Shown: positions 27,314 to 38,380, counted from the stretch's first letter. The stretch is 64,000 bases of DNA from Pseudomonadota bacterium (GCA_021808285.1 JAKBBV010000006.1:22516-86515); one strand, 5' to 3'. The notes: generated by a model from the sequence alone, not told the origin. Numbers and translations: made by a program.

Positions 27314-28182
27314 GCGGCCGATACGGTCGCCGACGCCAGCGCCTCGGCGATGGCCACGAGACGGCGGGCCTCATCCAGATGCAGCCTCTCCGCCAGACGG
27401 CCCGCAACGCGCAGGGCCCCGCGCCCCGCGTTCTCCGGGGCCTCAAAGGCGTCGATCACCGCACGAGCCCAGGCGATCTCGCTCTGCGGCGGCGTATAGG
27501 CGCGGTTGCAGATCTCCAGGTGGCTCGGGTGGATCAGTGTGCGACCGTCGAATCCGATTTCCGCCCCCTGGCCGCAGGTGCGCTCCAAAAGACCCAGGTC
27601 CTCGATCTCATTGTGAACGCCATCCAGGGCCAGAAGCCCGTGCGCGCGGGCCGCCGTCACGATCAGGGCGAGCGCGGGAAGGAACGGCGTCCGCTCCGGC
27701 GTCGAGCGGGCGCGCATCTCCTTGGCGAGGTCGTTGAGCCCCACGACGAGGCCAGCCAGGCGCCCCCCGACCCCTGCAATCTGATCCAGCCGCAGGATCG
27801 CCTGGGGGGTCTCGATCATCAACCAGAGTCGCGTCTCGCGGCGCGCCGCCGAAAGCCGAGACTGATAGGTTGCGACATCGCCTGGGTTGCGGATCTTGGG
27901 GGCGATAACGGCGTCCGGGCCCGCCTGAACCGCCGCGGCCAGGTCCGCCTCTCCCCATGGGGTATCCAGGGCGTTGACGCGGATGACCACCTCGCGCCGG
28001 CCAAATCCGCCGGCCCTGACCGCCGCCACCGCAGCCGCGCGCGCCTCGTCCTTGAGTTCCGGCAGGACAGCATCCTCAAGGTCCAGAATCACCACGTCGC
28101 AGTTTAACCCCCGCGCCTTTTCGACGGCGCGGACGTTCGCCGCCGGCATGTAGAGGGCGGAGCGACGCGGGCGATGAGACAT
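27310..28182 (-). CDS. HpcH/HpaI aldolase / citrate-lyase-beta (CitE)-like protein
   Basis: A 290-aa TIM-barrel protein of the CitE-like family, which cleaves or forms C-C bonds in acyl-CoA esters such as malyl-CoA or methylmalyl-CoA. Visible blocks are the N-terminal RRSALYMPAAN and VVILDLEDAV, the metal-ligand Glu in LMIETPQAI, the VVGLNDLAKEM block, and the C-terminal FDGRTLIHPSHLEICN. The start at 28182 (MSHRPRRSALY) fits the family. Its position beside mdh suggests a malyl-CoA-related role, which is inference; no citrate lyase alpha or gamma genes are present. Confidence 0.82.
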
Positions 28183-28249
28183 CGACAAGAACCTCTGGAT
28201 ATCCCGACCAGGCATGGCGCCCATAGCGCTGGGATCGTAGACTGGGGAG

Positions 28250-28639
28250 ATGAGCATCCGACACGAGCAAGGCGCGCGCAATGTCCTGGGCGGCGAGCTG
28301 GCGCCCTGTTCTCTAGATCCTCTGACCGGATTCTACCGCAATGGCTGTTGTGAAACCGGGCCAGAGGACGTGGGCCAGCACACGGTCTGCGCGGTCATGA
28401 CCGCCGCTTTCCTGACCTTCTCCAGGCAGGTCGGCAACGATCTTTCCACGCCCCGGCCCGAGTTCGGTTTCGCCGGCTTGAAACCGGGAGACCGGTGGTG
28501 CCTGTGCGCGCCGCGCTGGATGGAGGCGCTTGAGGCTGGCGCCGCTCCGCGCGTCATCCTTGAAGCGACGCATGAGGAGGTGCTGGCCATGGCGCCGCTT
28601 GGACTCCTGAAGGATCACGCCGCCGATTTCAGCGGATAG
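28250..28639 (+). CDS. DUF2237 family protein
   Basis: A 129-aa cysteine-containing protein clearly of the DUF2237 family. Landmark blocks are RNVLGGELAPC, TGFYRNGCCETGPEDVGQHT, NDLSTPRPEFGF and LKPGDRWCLCA. Several conserved cysteines could bind metal, but the function of the family is unknown. Divergent from the CitE-like gene (67 bp apart). Its 3' end overlaps the convergent thpR gene by 25 bp, so the two mRNAs share antisense ends. Confidence 0.85.
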   Translation: MSIRHEQGARNVLGGELAPCSLDPLTGFYRNGCCETGPEDVGQHTVCAVMTAAFLTFSRQVGNDLSTPRPEFGFAGLKPGDRWCLCAPRWMEALEAGAAPRVILEATHEEVLAMAPLGLLKDHAADFSG

Positions 28640-29160
28640 GTGCGCTCGCGCTGATAGACCTGGCCGCGTCGCGAGAGACGGCTTGAATAGAGATGGAAAC
28701 CCTCGGCCCGGATTGGCTCGGTCCGCAACAGGTTGTGTCGGGCGAGCCAGGCCGCAGTCTGCGGCGCCGGGGTGCGGTCGAGATAGGCCAGGGTGATGTG
28801 GGGTCTATAGGATCTCGAGTCCGGGGCCAGGCCCGCGCGGCGCGCCGCGCGCTCGCAGCGGCGGTTGAGGTCACGCAACGACTCGCTCGGCGACACCCCC
28901 GCCCAGAGATGATGCGGCGTTCCGCGGCTCTCAAATGCACCGACACCCTGAAGGCTCAGATCGAACGCCGTCCCGCCGATCGCCGTCAGCTCCCCGTCCA
29001 GATCGTCCGCGAGCCCTTCGTCGATCTCGCCAAAGAACCGAAGCGTCAGGTGCAGCTTCTCCGGCGGATGCCAGCGCGCGCCCGGCAGACCGCTCATGAT
29101 CGGGGCCAGGCTAAGCGCGATCGATTCGGGGATAGCCAGAGCGGCGAACAGGCGAAGCAT
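28615..29160 (-). CDS. thpR: RNA 2',3'-cyclic phosphodiesterase / 2'-5' RNA ligase
   Basis: A 181-aa 2H-phosphoesterase (ThpR/LigT family), hydrolysing RNA 2',3'-cyclic phosphate ends and able to ligate 2'-5' in vitro. The two catalytic HxT motifs are visible: HLTL with H37 and HITL with H121. The N-terminus MLRLFAALAIPESI is typical. Convergent with the DUF2237 gene with a 25-bp overlap. Cytosolic. Confidence 0.9.
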   Translation of the reverse strand: MLRLFAALAIPESIALSLAPIMSGLPGARWHPPEKLHLTLRFFGEIDEGLADDLDGELTAIGGTAFDLSLQGVGAFESRGTPHHLWAGVSPSESLRDLNRRCERAARRAGLAPDSRSYRPHITLAYLDRTPAPQTAAWLARHNLLRTEPIRAEGFHLYSSRLSRRGQVYQRERTYPLKSAA

Positions 29161-29218
29161 GGCGGCATCGGCGCCTTTTCAAGGACTTGATTCGCATCAT
29201 GGCGGGATCCAGGCCTTG

Positions 29219-29262
29219 CGTCATGACGTCAGCTTGATCAGCGCGGCCTTGCGATGGCCGCG
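29219..29262 (+). promoter_or_regulatory. Possible structured 5' leader before the Bax-inhibitor-like gene
   Basis: The DNA just before the Bax-inhibitor-1-type gene holds a 10-bp palindrome CGTCATGACG (29219-29228) and a perfect 7-bp hairpin, CGCGGCC (29242-29248) with GGCCGCG (29256-29262) and a 7-nt loop. The hairpin ends about 50 nt before the start codon. It could be a leader RNA element; no function is proven. Confidence 0.3.
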
Positions 29263-29311
29263 ATCGAGGCCGATATTCGAGTGCAGGCTCTCCGGTTGGG
29301 AGGGCTCGAAA

Positions 29312-30079
29312 ATGAGGTTTTCGCCGATGAGCGATTTCAATCGAGGCCTGACTCAGCCCGGCCAGGTGGCCGCGCCGAACATGGCCATGGATGCGGGACT
29401 ACGGTCCTTCATGCTGGGCGTCTACAACAAGGTGGCGCTCGGCCTGATCCTATCTGCGGCTATCGCCTATGCCACCGGCACGGTGCCGGCGGTGTCTCAC
29501 CTGCTGTGGCAGGACGTCGGGCTCGGTCGCCGCGGTTTCACCCTGCTTGGCATGGTCGTGACCTTCGCCCCCTTGGCGATCCTGCTGTTCCAGGGGTTCG
29601 CCCGGCGTCAGTCGCCTGAGAGGGCCAATTTCACCTATTGGGCGATCGTGTCCCTGATCGGGGCCTCGCTCGGTTCGCTGTTCATGTTCTACGCCGGCGT
29701 GGATATCTTTCAGACCTTCCTGATCACGGCGGCGGCCTTTGGCGGCCTCTCGCTCTACGGCTACACGACCAAGCGCGACCTATCGCCCATGGGCAGCTTT
29801 CTGATCATGGGCGTCTGGGGACTGGTCATCGCCATGCTCGTCTCGATGTTCGTTCAGTCGAGCGCGCTCGTCCTGGCGATCAATGTCCTGGGCGTCGGCA
29901 TCTTCGCCGGCCTGATCGCGGCGGACACGCAGCGTCTGAAGATGACCTATTATTGGATCGGTGGAGACCAGGCTGCGGCCAGCGTGGCCACCAGCTACGG
30001 CGCGCTCAGCCTCTATCTGGACTTCGTCAATCTGTTCCGCTTCCTGCTCTATTTCGTCGGCGGCGGCTCGCGCCGCTGA
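29312..30079 (+). CDS. Bax inhibitor-1/YccA-family membrane protein
   Basis: A 255-aa integral membrane protein of the BI-1/YccA (UPF0005) family with about seven helices; the C-terminal family block ending LYLDFVNLFRFLLYFVGG is conserved. Bacterial members (YbhL, YccA) affect FtsH-dependent membrane proteolysis or ion leak. The ATG at 29312 (MRFSPMSDFN) is chosen because GGGAGGG lies seven bases before it; the ATG at 29327 lacks a ribosome site. A strong intrinsic terminator follows. Confidence 0.87.
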   Translation: MRFSPMSDFNRGLTQPGQVAAPNMAMDAGLRSFMLGVYNKVALGLILSAAIAYATGTVPAVSHLLWQDVGLGRRGFTLLGMVVTFAPLAILLFQGFARRQSPERANFTYWAIVSLIGASLGSLFMFYAGVDIFQTFLITAAAFGGLSLYGYTTKRDLSPMGSFLIMGVWGLVIAMLVSMFVQSSALVLAINVLGVGIFAGLIAADTQRLKMTYYWIGGDQAAASVATSYGALSLYLDFVNLFRFLLYFVGGGSRR

Positions 30080-30104
30080 TCGAAAGCGTCGCACACCGAC
30101 CCCT

Positions 30105-30131
30105 GGCCCCGGAGCGATCCGGGGCCTTTTT
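30105..30131 (+). terminator. Intrinsic terminator after the Bax-inhibitor-like gene
   Basis: A perfect 9-bp GC-rich stem (GGCCCCGGA pairing with TCCGGGGCC) around a GCGA tetraloop is followed directly by five T. It lies 26 bp after the stop codon, the best-formed terminator in the window. Confidence 0.9.
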
Positions 30132-30146
30132 CGTCAGCGCATCCGG

Positions 30147-30488
30147 TCAGGAGACCACGGCGAATCGCTTGCGATCGAACACCTTCAGAACCTGGGAAAG
30201 GTCCTGGCCGCGCTTGAGAATGAGCCCACCCTGGGCGGTGACCAGCCACGCCCCCTGGCGCGCGGCCTGAGCCGGCCGTTTCTCGATCCGATAGAGAGGC
30301 GCCTCGCTTGTACGTCGGAACACCGAGAACACAGCGGCGTCCTTAAGGCCATCGATCGCATAGTCGCGCCAATGCCCCTGGGCGACCATACGGCCATAGA
30401 GTTGCAGCAGTTGATCAAGCTCGCGGCGATCAAAGAACACGCGCGGGCTGGGCGCGGGGCGCGGGGCGTTGGCGGCGGCGTCTGTCAT
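30147..30488 (-). CDS. DUF2794 family protein
   Basis: A 113-aa soluble protein of DUF2794, an alphaproteobacterial family. Blocks VFFDRRELDQLLQLYGRMV, WRDYAIDGLKDAAVFSVFRR and the C-terminal LILKRGQDLSQVLKVF match the family. The start at 30488 (MTDAAANAPRP) is preferred over an ATG seven codons upstream. Function unknown. It is convergent with the Bax-inhibitor-like gene and shielded from it by the terminator. Confidence 0.82.
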   Translation of the reverse strand: MTDAAANAPRPAPSPRVFFDRRELDQLLQLYGRMVAQGHWRDYAIDGLKDAAVFSVFRRTSEAPLYRIEKRPAQAARQGAWLVTAQGGLILKRGQDLSQVLKVFDRKRFAVVS

Positions 30489-30793
30489 CGCCGAGGAGCT
30501 TAAGGCCAAGTCGAGGCTTCTGGCGAGGCCCGGACGCCATCCCGAGCGACGACACGGGATGGGGGCTGAGTCGCCGCCCCGAAATCACCTTAGTTCGGAC
30601 CGCTCTTGGCCCCAGAGCCCGGGCATAACACCATCGTCGGCTGATCGGAGCGTTAACGGCTTCGGTATCTGAACAGCCCCCCCAGCCCTCGAGGTCGCGA
30701 AGCGACCGGTTGGCCGACACCTCCCCCTCTCGTTCCGGCCCCTCCGGTTTCAGATCGCAGCGGCCCTTCGACGCGCGCTAGGTTCCGGCCTCA
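30489..30793. other. Intergenic region without a recognised gene
   Basis: A 305-bp gap between the DUF2794 gene start and the end of the DUF1223 gene. It should hold the DUF2794 promoter and the 3' untranslated end of the DUF1223 mRNA. I see no small gene with a ribosome site and no strong terminator; short GC-rich dyads only. Confidence 0.5.
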
Positions 30794-31543
30794 TCAGGGT
30801 GCGGTCCGCGTCCCAGGGGATGGCAGCAGGCGGGCTGCGAGGATGGGACCCCCGTGATCTCTTTGCACCAGGATCACCGTCATCAGGCCCGGGGACGTCG
30901 CCTTGGGCAGCCGGAATGTTCTGCCCTCGCCCCGCCATTCGCCCAGATCGACGAGTTCGCGCACGACATTGCGATAACTGACCACGGCGCCCTTATTGTC
31001 GCCCCCCGTCACCCGCACAGGCGCTGGGTTCGGTTCAAAGCGCAACATCCAGACCCGGGCCCTGCCGCCGGGCGCCGCGGCGGCGGCGACATGCAGGCGG
31101 CCATCCCGCATCAGGGTGAGCGCCGGGCCGGGCCGGGCCTCGCGCCGAACGCGAACCCAGAGCGCCTCAACCATCTTGGAATCGTCGGCGGAGGCCTGAC
31201 CACGCCCCTCGAGAACCAGTTGCGGCGTATAAACCTCGCGCAGACCGAAATGATGCTCGTAGGCCTTCTGGCGGGCGGTGAAAGCCGGGTCGGCGAAGGC
31301 GTCGCGCCAGCCCAGATAATCCCAATAATCCACCGGCAAGGTCAGGGCGATGACGCCGCGCCGCGAGGCCAGCTCCGTGAACGGCGCGTAGGCCTTGTTA
31401 CAGGAAACGCACCCCTGGGCCGTATAGAGTTCGGCCACCAAGGGCTGAACTCTGGGTTGGTGGGCCTGAGCCGGGGCGGCGAGCAGCGCGCCGAGCGCGG
31501 CAACCGCCATCGCCCCCCTCATGGTTCCGCTCACAAGCTTCAT
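30794..31543 (-). CDS. DUF1223 thioredoxin-like exported protein
   Basis: A 249-aa precursor with a signal peptide (hydrophobic MAVAALGALLAAPAQA) and a thioredoxin-like DUF1223 domain with a CxxC at C45/C48 (YTAQGCVSCNKAY). Other family blocks are LPVDYWDYLGWRDAFADP and YTPQLVLEG. A periplasmic thiol-redox or thiol-binding role is likely but unproven. It lies 106 bp downstream of acnA on the same strand. A second ATG (MRGAMAV) seven codons in would give a shorter signal peptide. Confidence 0.8.
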   Translation of the reverse strand: MKLVSGTMRGAMAVAALGALLAAPAQAHQPRVQPLVAELYTAQGCVSCNKAYAPFTELASRRGVIALTLPVDYWDYLGWRDAFADPAFTARQKAYEHHFGLREVYTPQLVLEGRGQASADDSKMVEALWVRVRREARPGPALTLMRDGRLHVAAAAAPGGRARVWMLRFEPNPAPVRVTGGDNKGAVVSYRNVVRELVDLGEWRGEGRTFRLPKATSPGLMTVILVQRDHGGPILAARLLPSPGTRTAP

Positions 31544-31649
31544 GGCTGTGCAGATAGCCGCAAGCCGCCACCGACACGGTTCACGAAGCCGTGAGCCAGA
31601 TCACGGAACCTCGCCTCTTCACGGAACCTCGCCTCTCCGGATTTTGCGG

Positions 31650-34337
<2,688 letters not shown>

Positions 34338-34510
34338 GTCGGGGGAATCCTCTTCCTGTTCCAGGCCGTCCGAAAATCGGTTCGGAGTATCGCGCGCGAG
34401 CCGGAGCGGACTCACAGGGTCCGCACCGCGCAGCGTCGTCCCCGTGCGGCCGCGCCTCTCATAGACCGGGCGCCGGCGTGCGTCCATGCGCTGTGCGCAA
34501 GGGCCGAGGC

Positions 34511-35125
34511 ATGATCCGCCACCTGCAGATCCAGGGCCTTGCGGCCCGCCGCGGAGAGCGGACGCTGTTCTCTGGGTTCAACCTCGGCCTGGCTACGGGC
34601 GAGGCGGCGGCCCTGACCGGAGCGAACGGCGTCGGCAAGACGACTCTGCTGCGAATCGTCGCTGGACTGGTGCAGCCGGACGCCGGCCTCGTGACCTTCA
34701 CAAGCTCCGAAGGCGCGCTGGATGCGGCCGAGGCCCGGGCCGGCGCCTGTCATCTCCTGGGTCATCAGGACGGACTGAAAGGCGCCCGTCTGGCCGAGGA
34801 AGAGTTGGAGTTCCAGGTCCGCTGGACCGGGGGGACCGCAAAGTCCGCGCGGGCGGCCGCCGAGCGCCTGGGCCTGACCCGTCTCCTCCGTCTTCCCGTG
34901 CGCGTGCTGTCCGCCGGCCAGAGGCGGCGCCTTGCCCTGGCGCGCCTTCTCGCAAGTCCGCGGCAGCTCTGGCTCCTCGATGAACCTTTGTCCCCGCTCG
35001 ACGCGGCGAGTCGGTCTCTGTTCGGCGAAGTGATGGCGGAACATCTGGCGGGCGGCGGATTGATCCTGGCGGCGGTGCACGATCCCTTGCCGGTGACAGC
35101 CCGTGAGGCGAGGCTTGGAGCATGA
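34511..35125 (+). CDS. ccmA: Heme exporter ATP-binding protein CcmA
   Basis: ATPase of the CcmABCD complex, which releases holo-CcmE during cytochrome c maturation. The 204-aa protein has Walker [10 protein letters not shown] (37-45), signature LSAGQRRR and Walker B LWLLDEP, with VHDP as the H-loop. The ATG at 34511 follows GGGCCGAGG. Its stop overlaps the ccmB start by 4 bp (ATGA). acnA is divergent upstream. Confidence 0.93.
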   Translation: MIRHLQIQGLAARRGERTLFSGFNLGLATGEAAALTGANGVGKTTLLRIVAGLVQPDAGLVTFTSSEGALDAAEARAGACHLLGHQDGLKGARLAEEELEFQVRWTGGTAKSARAAAERLGLTRLLRLPVRVLSAGQRRRLALARLLASPRQLWLLDEPLSPLDAASRSLFGEVMAEHLAGGGLILAAVHDPLPVTAREARLGA

Positions 35126-35787
35126 ACGCGTTCGGTCTGTTGCTGCGCCGCGAGATCGCCCTGGCCTGGGGTCGGGGGGGAGGGCCGCTCCTGGCGCTTG
35201 GGTTTTATGCGGCTGCGGTGGTCATGCTGCCCCTGGCGCTCGGCCCGGAACCCGCCCGTCTCGCCGCCGTGTCGACAGGCGCGGCGTGGGTTCTGCTCGC
35301 CCTCTCCAGCCTGCTATCGTTGGAGCGCCTGTTCGAACGCGACTTTGAGGACGGCGCCCTTGACCTCCTCAGTCTGGGCCCCCTGCCGCTGGAGGCCGTG
35401 GCGGCGGCCAAATCCCTCGCCCAGTGGCTGATCGCCGGCGCGCCCTTGGCCCTGGCGGCGCCCGTGGCGGCGATCGCTCTTGGCGCCCGCCCAGCCCTGG
35501 CGGGCCTCATCCTCGTCACCGCGGCGCTGGGCGGCCTGGCCTTCGCCTTTCTGGGAGGAACGGGCGCCGCCCTGGCCCTGGCCGGCCGCCGAGGAGGTCT
35601 CCTCGTTGCGGTCATTGTTCTGCCGCTCCTGACCCCCCCGGTCATTTTCGGGGGCGCCGCGCTGGATCGGCTGGCGCTCGGTTTGCCGTGGCTTGGCCCC
35701 CTGGCCTTGCTGGCCGGCTATGCGGCGGCGGCCGCGGCTCTGTGCCCGTTCGCCATGGCCGGGGCTTGCAGGAACGCGCTGGGATAG
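35122..35787 (+). CDS. ccmB: Heme exporter membrane protein CcmB
   Basis: Membrane subunit of CcmAB with about six helices in 221 aa. Family blocks: an N-terminal [31 protein letters not shown] and [10 protein letters not shown]. Coupled to ccmA by a 4-bp overlap. Unlike most ccm operons, ccmC does not follow directly; 1.69 kb with two other genes intervenes. Confidence 0.92.
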   Translation: MNAFGLLLRREIALAWGRGGGPLLALGFYAAAVVMLPLALGPEPARLAAVSTGAAWVLLALSSLLSLERLFERDFEDGALDLLSLGPLPLEAVAAAKSLAQWLIAGAPLALAAPVAAIALGARPALAGLILVTAALGGLAFAFLGGTGAALALAGRRGGLLVAVIVLPLLTPPVIFGGAALDRLALGLPWLGPLALLAGYAAAAAALCPFAMAGACRNALG

Positions 35788-35876
35788 AATGGGGCGGGTT
35801 GAGAGGGATTCCGTCGGGACACGCGCAAGGGCCTGACCCGAGCGCCGCATTCCGGGCTTGGGATTCCGCCTCCGCG

Positions 35877-35894
35877 CCTGGAGCTCCAGGCGGT
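35877..35894. promoter_or_regulatory. Perfect 18-bp palindrome between ccmB and the DsrE-like gene
   Basis: CGCCTGGAGCTCCAGGCG is a perfect palindrome 90 bp after the ccmB stop and 72 bp before the next start. It could be a protein-binding site or, as RNA, a 7-bp hairpin with an AGCU loop; there is no following T run, so it is a poor terminator. Function unknown. Confidence 0.35.
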
Positions 35895-35965
35895 CTGGTC
35901 ATCGACCGCAAAGGCTCCTGGCCCTATGAGAGAGCTCACATGGGGTCGAGGAGGGGGAAATAACC

Positions 35966-36661
35966 ATGACCGATGGGGTCTTCGCGCGGCGCGCAGTTGT
36001 GGGGTTCGGCGCGAGCGCCGCCGTGACGGGCCTCGCCGGTTCGGCGCGATCGGAACCTGCACGCGCCAGCGCAGGCGCAGAGGGCGTCTGGCGCCCGACC
36101 TTTGAGCCGCAGGACTCTTGGCTCGACCGCGCGGGCGCGCGCCACCGTCTGGTGCTCGATGCCGCCAGCGCCGCGGCGGCGGCCTCCGCTGTGTTCTTTG
36201 CCGACAACTTCTACCTGGCGAACAGGACCGCCTACGGCTTGCCGTCCGACTCCCTTGGCGTGGTCATCATCCTTCGCCACTTCGCCACGCCCTATGGCTA
36301 TGACGACGGGGTCTGGGCGAAGTATGGGTCGCTTCTGGCGGCGACTCTTGGCCTCACCGGCGCGGCGGCGGCCGCCGCCGCGCACGTCAATCCCGGAAAC
36401 CTGGCCGGGCCAAAGGTCAAGCCAACAGACGATGAGGTGACTTTGGCCACCTTGGCGAAGAAGGGGGCGATGTTCGCCATCTGTGGTCTGGCGACCGAAT
36501 ATCTGGGAGGCGTGATCAGCGCAAAGACCGGGCAGAAGCCGGAGGCGGTCGCCGCAGAGCTCAAGGGTCGCCTGATCCCTGGCGGGATCAATGTACCGGC
36601 CGGGATCGTCGCGGTGAACCGCGCCCAGGAGCATGGCTACGCCTACGTCGCTGTCGCCTGA
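35966..36661 (+). CDS. Tat-exported DsrE-like protein
   Basis: A 231-aa protein with a twin-arginine type leader (FARRAVVGFGASAAVTGLAG) and a mature domain that resembles the DsrE/DsrF sulfur-relay fold. Supporting features are HRLVLDAASAA and LGVVIILRHFATPY, a Cys in MFAICGLATEYLG, and the closing VPAGIVAVNRAQEHGYAYV block typical of DsrE-like ends. DsrE proteins move or bind sulfane sulfur on a conserved cysteine; here the putative Cys lies in FAICG. Start ATG with GAGGAGGGGG just before. It lies between ccmB and ccmC, so a periplasmic thiol role near cytochrome c maturation is an attractive inference. Confidence 0.55.
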   Translation: MTDGVFARRAVVGFGASAAVTGLAGSARSEPARASAGAEGVWRPTFEPQDSWLDRAGARHRLVLDAASAAAAASAVFFADNFYLANRTAYGLPSDSLGVVIILRHFATPYGYDDGVWAKYGSLLAATLGLTGAAAAAAAHVNPGNLAGPKVKPTDDEVTLATLAKKGAMFAICGLATEYLGGVISAKTGQKPEAVAAELKGRLIPGGINVPAGIVAVNRAQEHGYAYVAVA

Positions 36662-36774
36662 ACTTCGGCCGCTCCCCTCGAGGGGCTCCCGCTTCAGGCT
36701 GTCGACGCCCCATTGCCCACGGCCGCCAAACGCTTATGTTCGAGATCACGGGGGACGGGGAATTCGGAGCTTTC

Positions 36775-37404
36775 ATGACTCGTCTGATGTCCTTCTCCCG
36801 CCTCGCCGCCGCCGCCGCGATGACCCTGCCGCTCATGGCGGCGGGCCTTGGCCATGCCCAGGCCTATGGCCCCAACGGGCCGCCCATGGTCCCGCCGGAT
36901 CCGTCGCAATACCCGCCGCCCGACGGATACGGCCCACCTCCGCCCCAGACGCCGGCGCAGGTCGAAAAGACCCTTCGCGCCCGCCTTCAGCTGCGCCCGG
37001 ACCAGGCGCCGGCCCTTCACGCCTTCGTGCAGGCGGTGCAGCCGCCAGCGGACCTTCAGCGCCGGATGGAGCAGGACCAGGAAGCCGCGCGCACCATGAC
37101 CACGCCCCAGCGAATGGACCTTATGGTCTCGAACATGGATGAGATGCGCCGCCTGTTGCTGGCGCGCGTCGCCGCGACCAAGCAGTTCTACGCCCAGCTG
37201 ACGCCTGACCAGCAGCGCCGCTTCGACGCCATGGGGTCACAGGACCAGGGACCTCAGGACATGGGTCCGGGCGGCATGGGTCCGGGCGGCATGGGTCCGG
37301 GCGGCATGGGTCCGGGCGGCATGGGTCCGGGAGCCTCTCAGGATCGCCGAGAGCCGGCTCTTGGTCCGAATGCGCCTCAGGCCCAGGGAGGCTTTGCAGA
37401 GTAG
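36775..37404 (+). CDS. Spy/CpxP-like periplasmic LTxxQ protein with GPGGM repeats
   Basis: A 209-aa precursor. The signal peptide (hydrophobic AAAAAMTLPLMAAGLGHAQA) is followed by a Pro-rich stretch (PPPDGYGPPPPQTP). A helical LTxxQ-type domain follows (about 60-155; LQLRPDQAPALHAF and the motif LTPDQQRRFDAM), and a tail with four exact GPGGM-type repeats. The domain resembles Spy/CpxP-family periplasmic chaperone/stress proteins, though such assignments are loose. The ATG at 36775 has GGAG five bases upstream. Placed between the DsrE-like gene and ccmC. Confidence 0.6.
   Translation: MTRLMSFSRLAAAAAMTLPLMAAGLGHAQAYGPNGPPMVPPDPSQYPPPDGYGPPPPQTPAQVEKTLRARLQLRPDQAPALHAFVQAVQPPADLQRRMEQDQEAARTMTTPQRMDLMVSNMDEMRRLLLARVAATKQFYAQLTPDQQRRFDAMGSQDQGPQDMGPGGMGPGGMGPGGMGPGGMGPGASQDRREPALGPNAPQAQGGFAE
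37261..37332 (+). repeat. 15-bp tandem repeat in the Spy-like gene tail
   Basis: Four exact copies of the 15-bp unit ATGGGTCCGGGCGGC (37261-37320) plus a partial fifth, in frame, coding Met-Gly-Pro-Gly-Gly. Exact identity suggests recent expansion and likely length variation between strains. Confidence 0.95.
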
Positions 37405-37475
37405 GACGCGATAGCCAGCCGCCGATCCCGCGCAAGGGCGTTTTCTCACGCGCGGCATTGGTCTAGAGCACCAGG

Positions 37476-38198
37476 GTGCTGTCCTATCTGGCCAACCCGC
37501 TTCGGTTCATGCGCGTATCGCGCTGGCTCGCCCCGATCCTTGGGGGCGGGGCGGCGGTGTTGATCGGCCTTGGCCTGACGCTCGGCCTCCGCACGCCGCC
37601 CGACTACCAGCAGGGCGATACGGTGTGGATCATGTTCGTGCATGTGCCGGCGGCCTGGACGGCCATGCTGGCCTATGCGGCTCTGGGCGCCGCCAGCTTC
37701 ACCTCCCTGGTGTTTCGCCATCCTCTTGCCGATCAGGCCGCCAAGGCGGCGGCGCCGCTCGGCGCAGTGTTTACGGGCATCGCTCTGGTCACAGGGTCGT
37801 TCTGGGGCCGTCCCATGTGGGGCGCCTGGTGGGTCTGGGGCGATGCGCGTCTGGTCTCGGTCCTTGTTCTGTTCCTGCTGTTTCTCGGCTATCTCGCCCT
37901 GCGCGCAAGTATCGACGATGAGGTGAAGGGGGCGCGTGCGGCGGAGATTCTGGCGCTCGTGGGGCTGATCAATCTGCCGATCATTCACTACTCGGTGGAA
38001 TGGTGGAACACCCTGCATCAGGGCGAGTCGATCCTCAGAAAAGGCGGTCCGGCCCTGGCCCCGGTCTATCTGACGCCGCTTCTTTTAGCCGGCCTCGGCT
38101 TCAGCCTGGCTTTCGGCGCTCTGTGGCTCGTCCGCACGCGGGCCGAGGTGTGGCGCCGGCGCGCGGTGTCTCTCGAACTTCAGACGGCTCTAAGATGA
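37476..38198 (+). CDS. ccmC: Heme exporter protein CcmC
   Basis: Membrane heme-handling protein that presents heme to CcmE. The 240-aa protein has six helices and the tryptophan-rich heme motif WGAWWVWGDARL with the flanking conserved histidine regions FVHVPAAW and IIHYSVEWWNTLHQG. The start is a GTG at 37476. Its stop overlaps ccmD by 4 bp. Confidence 0.94.
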   Translation: MLSYLANPLRFMRVSRWLAPILGGGAAVLIGLGLTLGLRTPPDYQQGDTVWIMFVHVPAAWTAMLAYAALGAASFTSLVFRHPLADQAAKAAAPLGAVFTGIALVTGSFWGRPMWGAWWVWGDARLVSVLVLFLLFLGYLALRASIDDEVKGARAAEILALVGLINLPIIHYSVEWWNTLHQGESILRKGGPALAPVYLTPLLLAGLGFSLAFGALWLVRTRAEVWRRRAVSLELQTALR

Positions 38199-38380
38199 GC
38201 CTGCCGCTGATCCTTGGGGCGCTGCCGGGAGGCAAGTACGCCGTCTATATCTGGCCGGCCTATGGCGTCACCGTGCTAGGCTTCGCCTGGATGACCGCGG
38301 ACACCCTTGTCAGGGCGTGGAGGTGGCGTCGCAAGGCGCAGGCGCAGGAAGCCATGCGCCAGACGTCGCCTCAGAGCTGA
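38195..38380 (+). CDS. ccmD: Heme exporter protein CcmD
   Basis: A 61-aa single-helix protein (YAVYIWPAYGVTVLGFAWM followed by a basic WRWRRKAQ tail), the size and topology of CcmD, which stabilises CcmC-CcmE. Starts at an ATG overlapping the ccmC stop (ATGA). Its end overlaps the convergent WD40 gene by 10 bp. No ccmE-I genes follow, so the rest of the pathway is elsewhere. Confidence 0.88.
   Translation: MSLPLILGALPGGKYAVYIWPAYGVTVLGFAWMTADTLVRAWRWRRKAQAQEAMRQTSPQS

Noticed and set aside
36674..36685. CCCCTCGAGGGG palindrome after the DsrE-like gene, considered as terminator
   Set aside because: Loop too small for a stable RNA hairpin of that form and no T run follows.
37261..37332. Regularly repeated 15-bp units suggesting a CRISPR-like array
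   Set aside because: Units are contiguous without spacers and lie in frame inside a coding gene; they encode GPGGM repeats.
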